In this document: positions 13,401-26,700 of the stretch, piece by piece
Layout of the letters: each line of letters opens with the position of its first letter
How positions within the stretch are numbered: position 1 is the first letter of the stretch
From: Endomychus coccineus
Lineage: Eukaryota; Arthropoda; Insecta; Coleoptera; Endomychidae
Length of the DNA: 64,000 nt
Assembly: GCA_958510875.1 (NCBI GenBank)
Contig: OY294069.1
Location: forward strand, 310,001-374,000
Reading direction: 5' to 3'
Notes under the pieces: model-generated
Told to the model about the DNA's origin: nothing
The model's input: the letters and a program-made list of their open reading frames with translations, nothing else
Databases searched by the model: none
Program-made: the position numbers and the translations under genes

Positions 13401-14409
13401 CATCAATCAAACCAATGAACATTGGCAGATGATTCAAAATAAAATATTAATATTGTAGCCACTTAAGGTCAAGACTATTAAATTCCTAAAAATAAACTGT
13501 AACATTTACCTTCTTTAATGAGTGTTGTAATAGTAGAGCTAATATGTTCCGTGAAATATTTATTTGCAATTTGACTGTAGTTATAAGATGAGGTTAACTG
13601 GTATGGGCCCATGGATTGCATATGAGTTCTTAAAACTTCAGTAATGTCAGATTTAGACACTTCAAATTCCTTGTTATTTAAGTTAAACTTGAAATTGTAG
13701 CATAAAAACCATTTACAAAATCTTTCCAATACCCAAGTTGGTTCAAAAATGTGCACTATCTCTTCTATAGGACCAATCTTATATAGCAATGGTCCTTTAT
13801 GCTGCATCACATTAGATATCTATAATAAACAATAAATAATGAATGTAAATATTGCTAGATTGAAATGCGTACCTACCTTTGTCAAATACCAGAGTCCTCT
13901 TTCGAAAAAGGTATCAGGTGGTGAAACAGTGGCAATTACACTCAGTCCAATATTATAAAGAGCGAGAATGTACATTTTCATGCAATCAGAAATGTCACTA
14001 CCGAAACTTTCAGGGTTATTTTTGAAGTAATCTTCATAAATAAATATACTTCCTAAAATATGAAATTTATTTGTTCTGACAAATTTGATGCTGGGAATAA
14101 TAAAGTGTGTCGGTGAGCCCTCTGGAAGGTATACTCGATCATTATTAGAATAAAAATCGCTAAAACTATAATCGTTAAAGCTCAATATGATGAACCTATC
14201 TTCATAGGAATATCGCCTGGTGTAATTTGCTAGATATTCAAATACCTGTGGTGAAACTGTACATGGGGTTAGATATTTACCTGTAAGAAATATAGAAATT
14301 GTAAGTTGACATTCGAAATCAGAACATGTTTGTATTTTGGAATATTATGTGAAAATTTGAAACAGAGGTTAAAAACTATAAGCTTACGGTTTTTCGACGA
14401 TAAGTTCAT
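7419..14409 (-). CDS. Uncharacterised Asn/Lys-rich protein, 1206 aa, four exons
   Basis: Exons on the minus strand are 14409-14388, 14280-13877, 13819-13510 and 10303-7419. Phases 1, 0 and 1 join exactly across GT..AG sites and the summed length, 3621 bp, is a whole number of codons including the stop. The start ATG lies in a tiny 22-bp exon encoding MNLSSKN. Exons 2 and 3 (residues 8-246) look globular, with aromatic-rich segments such as YTRRYSYEDRF and FERGLWYLTK. Exon 4 opens with a folded-looking stretch (about 247-330), then a long low-complexity, charged region rich in Asn, Lys, Asp and Ser, a more structured island (IWRFWIDFHRKHLDRRKTDE and after, roughly residues 715-800), more low complexity and a compact C-terminus (NIYNLSPTIF, FVQWCGPNYNKY). 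I see no signal peptide, membrane segment or catalytic motif and do not recognise the family. A largely disordered nuclear or cytoplasmic protein is a guess. The 3.2-kb last intron is nearly filled by a palindromic element. Confidence 0.8.
10329..13222. mobile_element. 2.9-kb palindromic (foldback-like) element with about 1-kb inverted arms
   Basis: The left arm (from GTCCAAGCAATAGAC at 10329 to about 11430) matches the reverse complement of the right arm (about 12190-13222) with only scattered differences. Blocks that match include the GC-rich stretch at 11210-11290 against 12240-12325, the ATCGGGGTATCGAGAAG block, and the outer 30 bp at each end. The left arm has about 95 bp near 11290-11385 absent from the right. 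The middle, about 11430-12190, is not palindromic and has no convincing ORF. TA flanks both ends (10327-10328 and 13223-13224), consistent with a Tc1/mariner-type TA duplication, though two bases prove little. It lies wholly in the last intron of the Asn/Lys-rich gene. It is probably a non-autonomous DNA transposon. Confidence 0.8.
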
Positions 14410-15487
14410 GATACTGAATCACTACTTTCACCTTAATTATTTAAAAGCATAAAGTAGATGAAAGTTGAGATACTTGGAAATGGTGTAATCGAGACAGTCA
14501 TTTCGTATGAAACAAAATATAAACTATTGGAAAAGGAGTTTAATTTTAAATTTTAACACAAAAATAAATAGAAGCAAATAGGATTTAGGATCATTAAAAA
14601 TCAAAAATTCTATATGTTCTGTGTGCTGAACCACCGAAAAAGGTTACTATGTTCAGCTTAGATTCAGTGACATAGTTACGAAACAGAATATTTCTATAGT
14701 CCCAGAACCATAGCATGTTGTGCGCTATGGTTATTATTTGTTCTATGAAAATTATATATCTCTATGATAATAATATGATCTCTATGATCAGTGGGTTAAT
14801 CACAGACTCATCTTTGTGGTGTTAATAAATTGTTTTCTGTTGTGTTTATTCTGTGGCAAATTTTGATAGTTCATGTGACAGTGAACACTGAACAGGTATC
14901 AGTATAAAATATAGAGTATTGAAATCATTATTCAAATAAAGTTTCAATGCAACATGTAACGTAGAGTATATCTTAACGTCTTTCATTAGCGGCTTCTAAA
15001 TAGTTTTCAATGTATTTTCTGTTCCTACAATTATACATTTGATCCGTAGAAGTGTACGAAACCTACTTACATAAAAAAATAGTGAGGGAAGTTACTTGAT
15101 TAATTGATTAAATTATTAAGTGCTCAATATTGTTTTCGGAATAGATCTTTGTTCATGCTCAATGTGTTATGTCAGAAATCGAAAATACACTAGAACAAAC
15201 TTTTTTAGAAACAATAGATTGACTGTTAGGGAAAAAGTCGATTAACAGTAAACGTAGCCGGTTATTCATTAGCTTCGGTTTTTGGGCTACAAGAATTACT
15301 AAGTTATAAAAATACTACTTTGGGTATATCAAAGAATCTTTAATTCACAATTACATCAATACATTGAATGTCAAACAATAATTTGTGTTCAGTTTTAATA
15401 CTCCTAAATATTTGTCATTCATATCACAGCTAAAATGCCCTAAGATTAAAACAACATGGTTACGAGACGGTCATAGACGGTGTAATA
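14410..15487. other. Intergenic gap between the Asn/Lys-rich gene and the sugar transporter terminal exon
   Basis: This holds the likely promoter of the minus-strand gene ending at 7419 and the 3' flank of the transporter exon ending at 15488. It is AT-rich. I see no ORF, repeat or clear core-promoter motif that I would defend. Confidence 0.5.
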
Positions 15488-16714
15488 CTAAACGTTCTGC
15501 ATCGGGATGTCATCAGGGTTTTTCGTTTTACCTTCCTCCGAACTGAACCCTTTGTTTTCTAATCCGTTTTTCGATTTACTTGTCGGCCGACACACTTTAT
15601 TATCCAACTTTCCATTGCCCGAGTAATGCTCGGTTATTTCAAATAAAGTTTTACCTTCCGTTTCCGGTAAGGCGAAATATAGAAAAGCCGTACCGATGAA
15701 ACTCACGGCGGCATTGAACCAGAAAACTCCGGGTAACGTCATCAAGTCGATCAGCGATAAGAAGGTTTTGTTAGACGTGAAACTGAATACGTAACTAAAA
15801 GCTCCGTTCAAACCAGAAGCTAAAGCTCTTGTCTCGGCGGGGTAAACTTCTCCTATTAACATCCATGGTAAAAGTCTAATGCCGCAATGGGTGAAAAACG
15901 CAGCTGATATTAAGAACACCACGGGAATCCATTGGTAGCTGTGGAATACATTCTCCGTGATATTTGAATTAGGGCTAGTCATGTTTCCAGCGGTCTTTTC
16001 GATAAATATGTAGTTGATATCAAGACAATAAGCGTACGTGGCCACGATGAGAAAAGATAGTCCGCATCCCATAAGCGAGAAAAAGTTCATAACTCTTTTC
16101 CCAACAGACCAAACCAAACAGACGCTCAAAATGCTACCGAAAACTTCTCCAACCCCGAGGCATATGGTTACGTAGTATTTATTAATGGGGGTATTCAAAA
16201 TGCCAAATATCTGTACTGCGTATGTTTGTAGTGAAGTCGTTCCACTAAAATGACCCACGAGGAATATGGTACATATCAGAAGATAAGGCTTTATGAAATT
16301 CTTTTTTTTGAATAACCTCAGAGTTTCCATTTTGGTGAGCTTATTTGTTGAAACGGATTTAGTCAGTTTCTCATCACTTTGTTCAATCGGAATTCTGCCC
16401 ATTTGTTTGCATAGTTCTTCAAATTCTGGTCTAACTTCTTCTAGCGAACACCATCCCCTAAGCCAGGCTATACTTTGATGAGCTTCGTGTAGGCGATTTT
16501 TGGAGATTAGCCAGTGGGGACTCTCGGGTATGAGAAATAATAAAAAGGTGGACAGTATCGGCAAGGCACTGCTCAAAAACGCTACCACTCTCCAGTTGAG
16601 CCAAGTTCCCAGTAAAAACTGTATCAATATTCCAGATATAACAGCTACAGAACTAGTTGATGCCAAAATTCCTCGCAGGCTTGGTACAGTTATTTCCGCC
16701 ACATAAGTTATAAT
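15488..16714 (-). CDS. Sugar (trehalose-type) transporter, alternative terminal exon A
   Basis: One exon of 408 codons plus stop, beginning at a CACAG acceptor at 16715 in phase 0 and reading IITYVAEITVPSLRG. It covers roughly transmembrane segments 5-12 of an MFS sugar porter: the central-loop motif PESPHWLISKNR, then IAWLRGW, a cytoplasmic loop and six further hydrophobic segments, and PETEGKTLFEITEHY near the C-terminus. All are hallmarks of the insect Tret1/GLUT-like family, which moves trehalose or other sugars across the plasma membrane. There are no exons for segments 1-4 between this exon and the intact copy at 20712-21932. Its acceptor phase and opening residues match that copy, so it should splice to the shared 5' exons at 27813-28960. 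About half of the first hundred residues are identical to copy B by eye. Separate silent or chimeric use cannot be excluded. Confidence 0.88.
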   Translation of the reverse strand: MITYVAEITVPSLRGILASTSSVAVISGILIQFLLGTWLNWRVVAFLSSALPILSTFLLFLIPESPHWLISKNRLHEAHQSIAWLRGWCSLEEVRPEFEELCKQMGRIPIEQSDEKLTKSVSTNKLTKMETLRLFKKKNFIKPYLLICTIFLVGHFSGTTSLQTYAVQIFGILNTPINKYYVTICLGVGEVFGSILSVCLVWSVGKRVMNFFSLMGCGLSFLIVATYAYCLDINYIFIEKTAGNMTSPNSNITENVFHSYQWIPVVFLISAAFFTHCGIRLLPWMLIGEVYPAETRALASGLNGAFSYVFSFTSNKTFLSLIDLMTLPGVFWFNAAVSFIGTAFLYFALPETEGKTLFEITEHYSGNGKLDNKVCRPTSKSKNGLENKGFSSEEGKTKNPDDIPMQNV

Positions 16715-18029
16715 CTGTGGGAACACGAAAATAAATTAGTTTTTTTAAATGTTTCAACCTACATCAGTAATGGTTTACAGTGACAATCACAAAAATAAAT
16801 TCCATATCGAAATGTTTCATTTGATTTCTCATCTACACTTATAGAAACTATAGAGTCAAAACATACGAATAGTAAGACTTTTTTATTATCTTTCAATTCA
16901 TAGAAACAATATTTCGATTTGATACTTACAATTATATTGATTTGCGAACATGTCTAGAAAATATATATTTGTTAGATATTCAGATCTCTCTCACAAGTCT
17001 TCTTGTTCTGAAAACCTGGTTTCTATTCATTCCATGGATCAATGATTCTCTATCATACTTGATGAATGAACATGGCGAATCTGACCGGGTACGTTAAATG
17101 TCTTTGACTATATGAAATTGTTTTTACTTTCTATCTTAGACTTGCCCTTATCCATCGTAGTAATTTCTGGTTTAAATTGAATCCATATAAATCGTATATT
17201 TATGAAATGGTGGTTAGGGGTTTTATAAAAATCTCATGTATATAAGAGACTATTATCATGAGCGTTCAGTCATGAAATACGACTGTATGGAAATGTTTGT
17301 AGATTGCTTGCTTCCTATCTGAAGAATTGTTATCGATAGATTTGATAGTATTATAGCATAACAGTATTGATGATTTTCGAAAATTTCGTTTTGTAACGTA
17401 TTTAGTTACCTCTAAATATGAAAAAACCGTTACGGGAGCTCAAAAATTCCATCGGGAAATATTAAGAAATACATAATTTTGAGTTCAACTGAGATTTTAG
17501 TCAAAATTCAAGATAGTGGAGTTTTGTAATGATGGCCCAATTTTATTTGAAAATGGTATATGGGGTTTTCCAAGGTGTACTTATTTTTCAATATTTTCCG
17601 ATGACATTTTTGAGCTCCCGAAATTTGTTCATATTTAGAGCCTTGTAGCTAAATACAAATTATAAATTGTTTTTTGACAACTATCAATTTTTAATAGAAG
17701 CCCTTATGTATACTATACTATTCCAAAGATTAAAATCAGAATAAGTGGAAGAGAATACTTCTCTACTTTGAACGTGTTTAATTTGCCAGCTGGTTGAACG
17801 GGAAGATGTTCCAAAGAACTAACCTGTTTGATAGGTAATTATTAGACCATTACTCAATGACAAAGGAGCAATATTATTTTGACATTGGTTGACATATGAA
17901 TTTATTCCCAAATTCATTTCAATTATTATTCTAAAATTTGAGAAGGGAACCTATAGTAATTAATAACCAATGATCCTCCAAATGGATTGTCATAGCTTTG
18001 TTCGCAATTTAAAAATCTGAACCTGTAAA

Positions 18030-19054
18030 CTTTATTACTCATTCAGCTAATCCACTAAAAATGTTCTTGACTCAGACGTCGCGACTTGCTTTCCGTTACC
18101 ACGGCACGAAGAAACAATATATCAGACCGATTGAACATACCGAAATGCAAAACCAGAACGGACCGTAAAACTTACTACAGGAACCGTATTAAATGAATCA
18201 TTGTTACTCAAGAAACCGAATACTATCTACTATCATCGCAAGTCTCGAATTCATTAGGAAAAACCTTCTCGGTCAGAATATAAGGATTCCGATACAACAA
18301 GCAAAAGTCGCAGCTTACAAAAATATAATCGGTATCAACGTGAAATTGTTTAAATGCTGAGTTTGATTGCTTATGGTAATATTACAGTTTGAATATGTAA
18401 ATCAGTCTACTGATCAGTCTACTACTAATTAACGTTAGTTATGAAAGCGTGCGTCGCAACTATCCCATAACACAATCCCGTAGAAAATAGCGATAACGTT
18501 AGCAATCTTTAACTCACGTAATGAACCAGTCCCAAAGTAATTCTACCGTTCCCAAAATGATCATATCGTAATTATCTATTGAAACTTGTAAGGTAGTAAA
18601 AATCTTGGCAGTGTAGAAGTATGAGCCGAGTTAAACCACCAGTGTTCCAGATAAGAAACGGAGGACACCAGGTGGAATGGATGTACGAAATTTTTATTCG
18701 TAAACAACTTAATCGTTTTTAAAGCAATGGCGATTCGAATTTCCCCTAATACATTTCGTATTTTTCGGAATTCTTTATCTACATCTTCCACAGTCGTCCA
18801 ACCATCGCAAGCAAGTCAAACTTTTTCGTGCGTCTGTGTATCGCTCCTCTGAAATGAGCCACCCGGTAGGAAAAAATAATAAACGATTTGACTGGCATTA
18901 TCACGTTGGTTGTGCTATTGTACGCCAGTTGGAACATGAATTAAAAAGGGCTTGCATGACTGTATCAGCGCAATAACTAACAGCCATGGAACTGGTCGAT
19001 GGATGTAATCCTCGTAAATGGGGTTTTGTAATTTCTGCAACTTATGTTAACATC
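18030..19054 (-). pseudogene. Decayed third copy of the sugar transporter terminal exon
   Basis: Sequence from the acceptor side at 19054 down to about 18030 parallels the exon at 20712-21932 throughout. It opens MLT, then an in-frame TAA, then VAEITKPHLRG. Later parts are recognisable (EDVDKEFRKIRNVLGE, then TIKLFTNKNFVHPF) but broken by indels. The intron sequence just upstream (19055 to about 19190) also matches that of copy B (AGAAAAGTT, CTATAGAAGTTATTTAC), so the duplication included flanking DNA and was tandem. The stop at codon 4 and the frameshifts make it non-functional as a coding exon. Confidence 0.88.
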
Positions 19055-19189
19055 TGAAAAGAAAAGTTAGCTATAGAAGTTATTTACAAAAGAAAGATTG
19101 GCAGAAAGAAACACATAATTACACATTAATACTACAACATGCTTGTTGCTTCTAGAATGTGTTATTGAGATCTCAGTATTCAGCAACAG

Positions 19190-20711
19190 AACTATCAAAT
19201 CTTAATCTTAAGAGATTGACTGAAACTGAAGATTTAAATATCACACTCATCAAATAACTTATTCTAAAGACCTCCGTACCTCCCGCTAATGAATAATAAT
19301 AGAATAGAAGTACCAACGTGATGATATTGGCACAGGCAGCGATATTTGAGTGATGATGAGATGAAATCTTGATTCTGCCGAGATTTATAAGCTCGAAGAA
19401 ACGAAATTGACTTGAATTGTAGAAGAATACAAAAGGAAGTTATTTGTAAATTTTTGGATTCAGGTCAAGACACTAATCATAATAATTGATAATATTGTGT
19501 GTTCGCATACCTATGTTTTATTCTTAAGGTCACAAAATATATTCATTTCTGTATGACGTAGTGACTAATATGAATTTAATAGATATTTCAATTGTACTTA
19601 AGAAAGTTGGAGAGATTTGTGTGGTATTTTGGCATATTCCATTTTTAAACATTTACCTACTTCTATTTTTGGTAGTTTTTATTGGTTCATTTCAATCGGT
19701 TAAGAATTTCTACCGGGCAAGATGAAACAACTGTTAATAATCGATATTGTAACACTTGATTTGAACTGAACTTGTACCTCCTCTCAGTTTTGTGCGCGCT
19801 TTAGATATGTAGTAGATAGTTTGTTTGAACACAGGAGTACCGCAGGAGTCATCATATTGCCCGTCATTGTTAGTGTTGTTCTATGACAAAGTAGCGATAT
19901 TTATTTTCTATCCCTACTACTATGATATACCCTATGTGTAACACTTGCTGCTGCGTCTACTGTATCTGGTGGTTCTGGTAAGTAGGTCCACAGTCGTTTA
20001 TAGTCCCAACGATCTGGACGTTACGCGAACAATCATCTCCCTCTACTGCTTTTATATTTGAATTATCGCAATAGTTTTTCAGTGCCAACTAACAATCCAT
20101 CTTTTCAAGGATGGTGGCATGTTTCGATAAGATCTGCAGAATTTTTTATACTACAAGGTTGTAACTTTTGTTCATCGGTTTTGATCATATATTCTATTTT
20201 AAAACATATTTTAATTCCTTACTATGACATTTCGTTTTGTTTATTTGTTATAAATCGGGCCCAAATAACAAAATGCTGTTGTGAGGATTAATTTCTCACT
20301 TGAATGTGTTCTAGAGAATTCACCTATACGCTGAGATATGATGGAGATACTTAAAACAAGCAAAGCAATTATAAAGCTAATATTATTTTTTGATTCCAAA
20401 CGAATCGTTTTGTACTTTATGCATACAAATTAGTTAGCTGCTATCCATTCTGACTGTGCAACGGAAATGACATAGAGATACGAAAATGGAAACCAACAAA
20501 GCAATTAAGTATTATTTTCGTTCCAATGAATGAGAAACAATAATTTTCTATCTATGATATAACAAGAAATAATGCTGCAATTTGAAATAAATAGTATTTA
20601 ATTTAATATGTCTACTGTCACTTATATTAACAAAGGCAGATCTAAAGTACGGACGATTGGGTTCAACCGTATTCGAGTATTTTTAACCTAATGAGTAGTT
20701 ATTAGATTGTA
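19190..20711. other. Intron or spacer between transporter terminal exons
   Basis: AT-rich sequence with no coding similarity recognised. An 77-codon frame at 20058-20291 has no family resemblance and no splice support. Confidence 0.45.
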
Positions 20712-23700
20712 TCACAGTTTGCTTTCTTCTTTCTTAAGCTCTTCATCGAATGCTTCATTCACCTTACCTAATTTACAAGTGTCATCGCTCTCATTATTCC
20801 GTCTGTAAACCTTATTACCTAGGCGGCTAATTCCCGAAAAATGTTCTTGAATCATATGTAATGATTTGCCTTCCGTTTCCGGCAAGACAAAATACAAAAT
20901 GACCATGCCGATTAAACATACCAAACTATAAAACCAAAACGTGCCGGGCAGTGTTAACAAGGATACCATTTTGAAAAAAATTTTGTTACTTAGGAACCCG
21001 AATACGTAACTCGTAGCACTGGCTAATCCAGATCCTATGGCTCGAGTTTCGTTGGAAAAAACCTCACCGGTCAAGATCCAAGGCAAAAGTCGGATTCCGA
21101 TACAAGAACCGAAAGCTGCAGCTATTAAAAATGTAACTGGTATCCACGTGAATTTGTTCAAATGCTCTGGCTGGTCGACTATTGTAATGTTGGCGTTGGG
21201 CATATTTGAATCGGTTAAAAAATTAATGTTGGCTAAGAAGGCGTACGTCGCAACTATCCCAAAACAAACGCCCGTAGAAAATAACGACAAGAACGTAAGC
21301 CATCTTTTACCCACGTAATGGACGAGAGATACGCAAGTAACACATCCAAGTAGTTGTACCGTTCCTAAGACAACTGTGGCGTAATATGTATCTATTGGAG
21401 CTTTCAAGGCAGTAAAAATTTTGATAGCGTAGGTTTGGAGGGGACTTAAGCCGCCAAAGTTTCCTAGAAAAAAAGCGAAAGACACCAAAGTATAAGGATG
21501 TAAGAATTTTTTGTTCGTGAACAACTTAATGGTTTCCAAAGTCGTGGGTTTCACTCTGGTAGGTTGCGAATTGTTTGCATGTTCTTCGAAAACAGAATTA
21601 TCGATACCGCTCTCCCCCAGATGCTTTCGTAACTCTTTAAATTCTTTATCTACTTCTTCCATAGTAGCCCAACCTCGTAACCAGGCTAAACTTTTTTGGG
21701 CGTCCGTATAACGACCTTTCGAAATGAGCCACATGGGAGTTTCCGGTATGAGATGTAGTAACGCGAACGCTATGACTGGTATGATAATGTTGCTTAGTGC
21801 TACAGTACGCCAATTGAAAAATGAACCCAAGAAGAATTGCACGACTGAACCAGCAGTGACAGCCATGGAACTGGTTGATGAAAGCATTCCCCTTAAATGT
21901 GGTTGTGTTATTTCTGCAACATATGTTAATACCTGGAAAGAAAAGTTGAACTATAGAAGTTATTTACTAACGACAGTTAACAGAAATAAGCAGATAACTA
22001 CCCCTTGACACAAATAATACTGCGGTATACTTATAGAATGTCTCATTTCACAGAAAGTCATCAGTATTAATAATATCATATAGTGACTTAAGAGATTTAT
22101 ACAAGATTTCACTCACTGATTGTGTATTTCTGATAACAAACAGTATTGGTTACTTGTCGAATTATGGAGCATTAAAATTCAAAGAGTACCAGGAAAGTTT
22201 TAGGTGAAAACGCTATCAGAATGATGCCAGATATAGAAGAAACAGTCATTCAAGATTACAAATCACTTAACATTTCTATGATGTGATATATGATTAGATG
22301 CTGGGAAGAATTTGTCTTTAACAAGATTCTTTAGAAACTCAACTTTAATTACATTCGTAAGTTGGAGAATTAATAGGTACCTAACTAATTGCTAAGGATT
22401 TTATCAATAATTGACTACTCATTCTGGTATAACAATTATGATAGTGTTATTCGTGCCATTTTCAAACTGAGTAATGATATACCCTGCAGTCTCCAACATA
22501 ATAAAATCGCAAAGTCTATTACTAAATAACAATTACAATATTGTATAAGTTATATGTTTTTCCCAGATGGATTGGAAATCATGTAATACTGTGAATATGA
22601 GATTATTAGATGAATGTGTGTTAGTTGACAAAAGCGTTTGCATTTATATAATATAATATGTAGATGACTTCGGTAATACAATTATTACAGGGATTGATTA
22701 TCCATATTTTCATAACCGTTGGTTAAAATCTACATTATTATTCTTACGATCTTCTATCGTTTCACCCTTTACTATGTAATAGGAAATTCTTTAGTAGGTA
22801 TCTTCAGATAGCATTCAATTAAAGATATATAACGACTATAAATATTTATCGGTAGGTACTCAAACAAAAGATAGCTTAGATGATTTCCGCTATATGATTA
22901 CAGGTTACATGATGAATTCTACACTAATAACGATTTTCTAGGTAACAATAGAATATAGGACAAACTAGGACAAAGAGTTCGTGGAATAATTAATTAATTA
23001 CATGAAAGAGCTTTAAATAATAGTAAATAAAGCAGGTCTGTTTGATCATTGAGGTTTATGATTGTAAATTTGTAGAGATTCCTGTACATTTAATTTCAAG
23101 CCTTTATCAGTTATGTAAAATACGTAAACTGTCTTTTACAGGGAAGAAATGCAGAGAAAAGTAGTAGAAAATGAACGTCCTGTTTTACCTGTATAATGGA
23201 ATCGCGTTCTTGTCAATTATCTTCGTTTTGTCTTCATTATTATATTACATATGTGCTGATTTAGAAATGAGGTTGAATGATATATTTCAGTTAAGAAGTT
23301 TCAAAAGATTTTGGATTTTTCCAAAATAAGTTAAACTAACAATCCTCTTTTCTTCTAACTTTATTAGAGGACCTTCGAAAAACAGAACAGTAGAACTACT
23401 CTACATGAGTAGGGAGTAGGAACCAGATTCAAACAATGAGGAGACTATCACTGGTCACGGTCTAATGAGAGGCCACCTCTATAAAATGGAACTGTACAAT
23501 GGCGATCTTTCCTGCAGACATGGCGATAAAGCGACCGAAACACATACTGTCAGAATGTGATGAAGCATTAGATAAGTAAAGACAAGCAATATCAATATCG
23601 GACAGTCTACACTATCCTTCGAAAAGTTCAATAGCCAAGAAGAAGGAGAACCTGTACAGACAGTACAGGAAACTAGAGTTACGGGGTGGGTATAAAACAT

Positions 23701-26700
23701 TCCACCGGAAATCACGAACACTACTAAGCAAAAATAGGTACCCAGGCTGGATAATTGGAACCAGGTTCAGTTAGGTGAACGCTGGCCACCGTTTTTGCCG
23801 TTAACAATCTCGTTGACTCCGGGACGCAGCATCTCTAGCGGCGGAAATAATTTTTTGCGAATATTTAGCTATATAGTTTTTTCAACCAAAGCAATTGAAA
23901 TTACTCAATCACTTAAGACATACAGTATTAAAATTTCTGAATTATGTAGATAACTTAGATAATTTAACACAGGATTATAAAGATGAATAAGCGTAAAACA
24001 TTGAACCATAGGCGGGATTCGAACCCACATTCCTAGATGTCTAGTCCAGCGTGTTTACCGTGTTTGGTCACGTCAGATTCTTATATTTTTGTAAATATAA
24101 ACCTCTAAAAGGATAGTAGGTCATTGAAGAACACAATGCGATTCGATGTTCCGCTATAGATCAACTATTCACGCACATTCCTCTGAAGTTCAATCGTTTT
24201 TAATGGAGAAGCTTAGGTATGAGTATTACTATGATTGGCAATTACTCGACAAGTCCTCATTCAAAGACAGCATCCCGGTTCTTATATGTTTCAATAGAAC
24301 TGACTGAGAAATGTTCTGGGTAAGTACAAACAAGTTTGAGGTTTCTTTGCTTAATTGGCCACAATTTCGTGTGAGTAGATCAAGACATATAGAATTAAAT
24401 TTTCCGAATTATAAAGTTAACTATTGAAATATATAAGAACCGGGATGCTGTCATTGAATGAGTACTGCCAGACAATTGTTTCGACACACTGTGCCAGTGT
24501 GTGAAACAATTATCGCGTATTCGATATATTTTTGTGAAAATTACCATTTCGTTTGATTTCGTACGTTCAAGTATGTTAATTATGAATAGTTTTCATCCAG
24601 TGAAGATCGACTCCATTAAGAATATCTAATTTAGTCTATCCCTGTAAATTATCGTTTAAATGTAATTCTGACCTCCGTTCGTTTTGTATGAACGTAGATT
24701 ACTATTGTATGTTTACTAGATAACAATATTTGTTGTCTTATCGGTTCTTAATAAATTCTTTAGACATTGCTTATCAGCAATTACAAATATTCAAAGTATT
24801 ATTAGCTTTATTGTTGGATCAACCGGACATGGTATAACCGTATTTTCATTATACTATTGACTAATTTGGCTGTTTTGGAAAGGAACGCAATTACATAAAT
24901 TTGTGGTTTCTGGTATGTCTCTAGATTGACAGATGCCGCGATATTTGAGTGATATTTAGTCGAAATTGACTGAAATGCTAGGACTAAGTTACGTAAGCTC
25001 GTGCAATAGATAAGGGAACTTATTTGAAAATTCTTGAGGTTGATTGAAAATTAACATTTTTGTGTTTTCGCACTTTTCCTATGACCACTATTAAAAAACG
25101 TACATTTCCGCATACACATTAAAAAAATGGATATGATCACAATTTGGAGTTCGAGTTTCTCTTAATATATACTTCGTAAAATACAGTAATGATCAACCGC
25201 AGAAATTTGGTGAATAATTAGTATCTACATTTAATTGAAACTATAGACCGGTTCTATTTTTGTTACAAACTAATAGAATCCATATTGGGAAATGAATTTC
25301 CGAACTGTTTAGTAACACGTGTCTCGATAATACCAAATGACGTGCTGTAAAGTACCGAACAATTTCAATTCATTTCAAATAACATAACTGTAAGAATGAA
25401 TGTTTCTGGCCTAGCGAATCGGTATAATCTACGTATTCAAAATCAAGTGTTATATTTTCGATTATTTCTAGTTGTTTCATATTTAGAATATTAATGGTGC
25501 TAACGAGAAACTTTAAATATATAAATGTATGTCAATAATTACATAATGAATTGTATTGAATTATGTTTTTCATTTACGTAATAATTGATTAAAAGTAGGC
25601 ATCACCTTATTGTCGAAAATTTGTAAATTATCTATATCGATGTTAACATCATTATTGAAAAAAGTGAAGACAAATAAGCGTATGCAGCCGCTCATACAAT
25701 AATAAAATTAAAATAGCAGAAGTTGTAGGGTGGACATATTATTAATTGTGAAAGTAGCGAAACTGAAACTAATATATAGGATAATTTAAATTCAAGTGCC
25801 GTAATTATGTTCTCAAATTTGGCTGAAACCAGTAATATTTCTGAATAAATATAAAAGAATTCACACTGTGCATACAGAATAACACTATAAATAAGAAACA
25901 ATCATACTCATCCACTAAAAATACTGAGGTACTGAGGACCTTTCAGCTATCAAGTAGCCATCATCAGATTAAACTAAATTAGAAATATGAATGAGCCTCT
26001 TTAAATACTATTTGGGGTTAATAATGTAAACAAGGGGTTGTAATAACAACTGTATCACGAAAACCTGAATTTAATTAATTACCGTCAGCTGGAAGTTCAT
26101 TAAAACTAAGTAGCAAAATAATTAAACTAATGTAGTCTTAGATATTAGCCACGAAGGTAATTAGGTTTATTTAGAGAAACGCCGTATGAACTATCAGTGG
26201 AATGTTGGGAGAGGAGGTAGGCACCAACATCTTTCTTAAAATTGAGGAGGTTATTATAGGCTCAGGAAAGACTTCACAAGGCGAAAAGTTTCACTACCTT
26301 GTCGTTCGATAGAAAAATGAAGTCTGGATGAGTAGAAAGAAGTTCGTCAAATCTTGAGCCTGACCAGCTTGAAGAGCTCGTCTAGTCTGCCTACCTGGAA
26401 TTGGTCGTGGTGGAATAACATTCAAGTTTTCTGATGAGCACCGACCAAGAGAATATTTATAAAATAGGAAGATATTGCCCACCTTTCTACGATGTTCCAG
26501 AGATATCAATGAACTCGTATCAGCAACCAAAAGCATAGCTCTTTTCTGAATAGAATCTAACAGCGTATGAAAAGTACGTCAGGATAGGTCGAATCTATGC
26601 TATGAAGATTATGAGGAGATGTAAAGTAACTCTTCGTACGCAATAAATACCTAGTTTCTGTGAAGCAGTTTTGCAATAGATTTCACATGATCATTTCATA

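Noticed and set aside
23479..23721. 80-codon minus-strand ORF
   Set aside because: More likely antisense to a decayed plus-strand retrotransposon tail than a gene.
24000..24086. Functional tRNA gene
   Set aside because: Only the T-arm and B box are convincing; acceptor and anticodon stems do not pair well.
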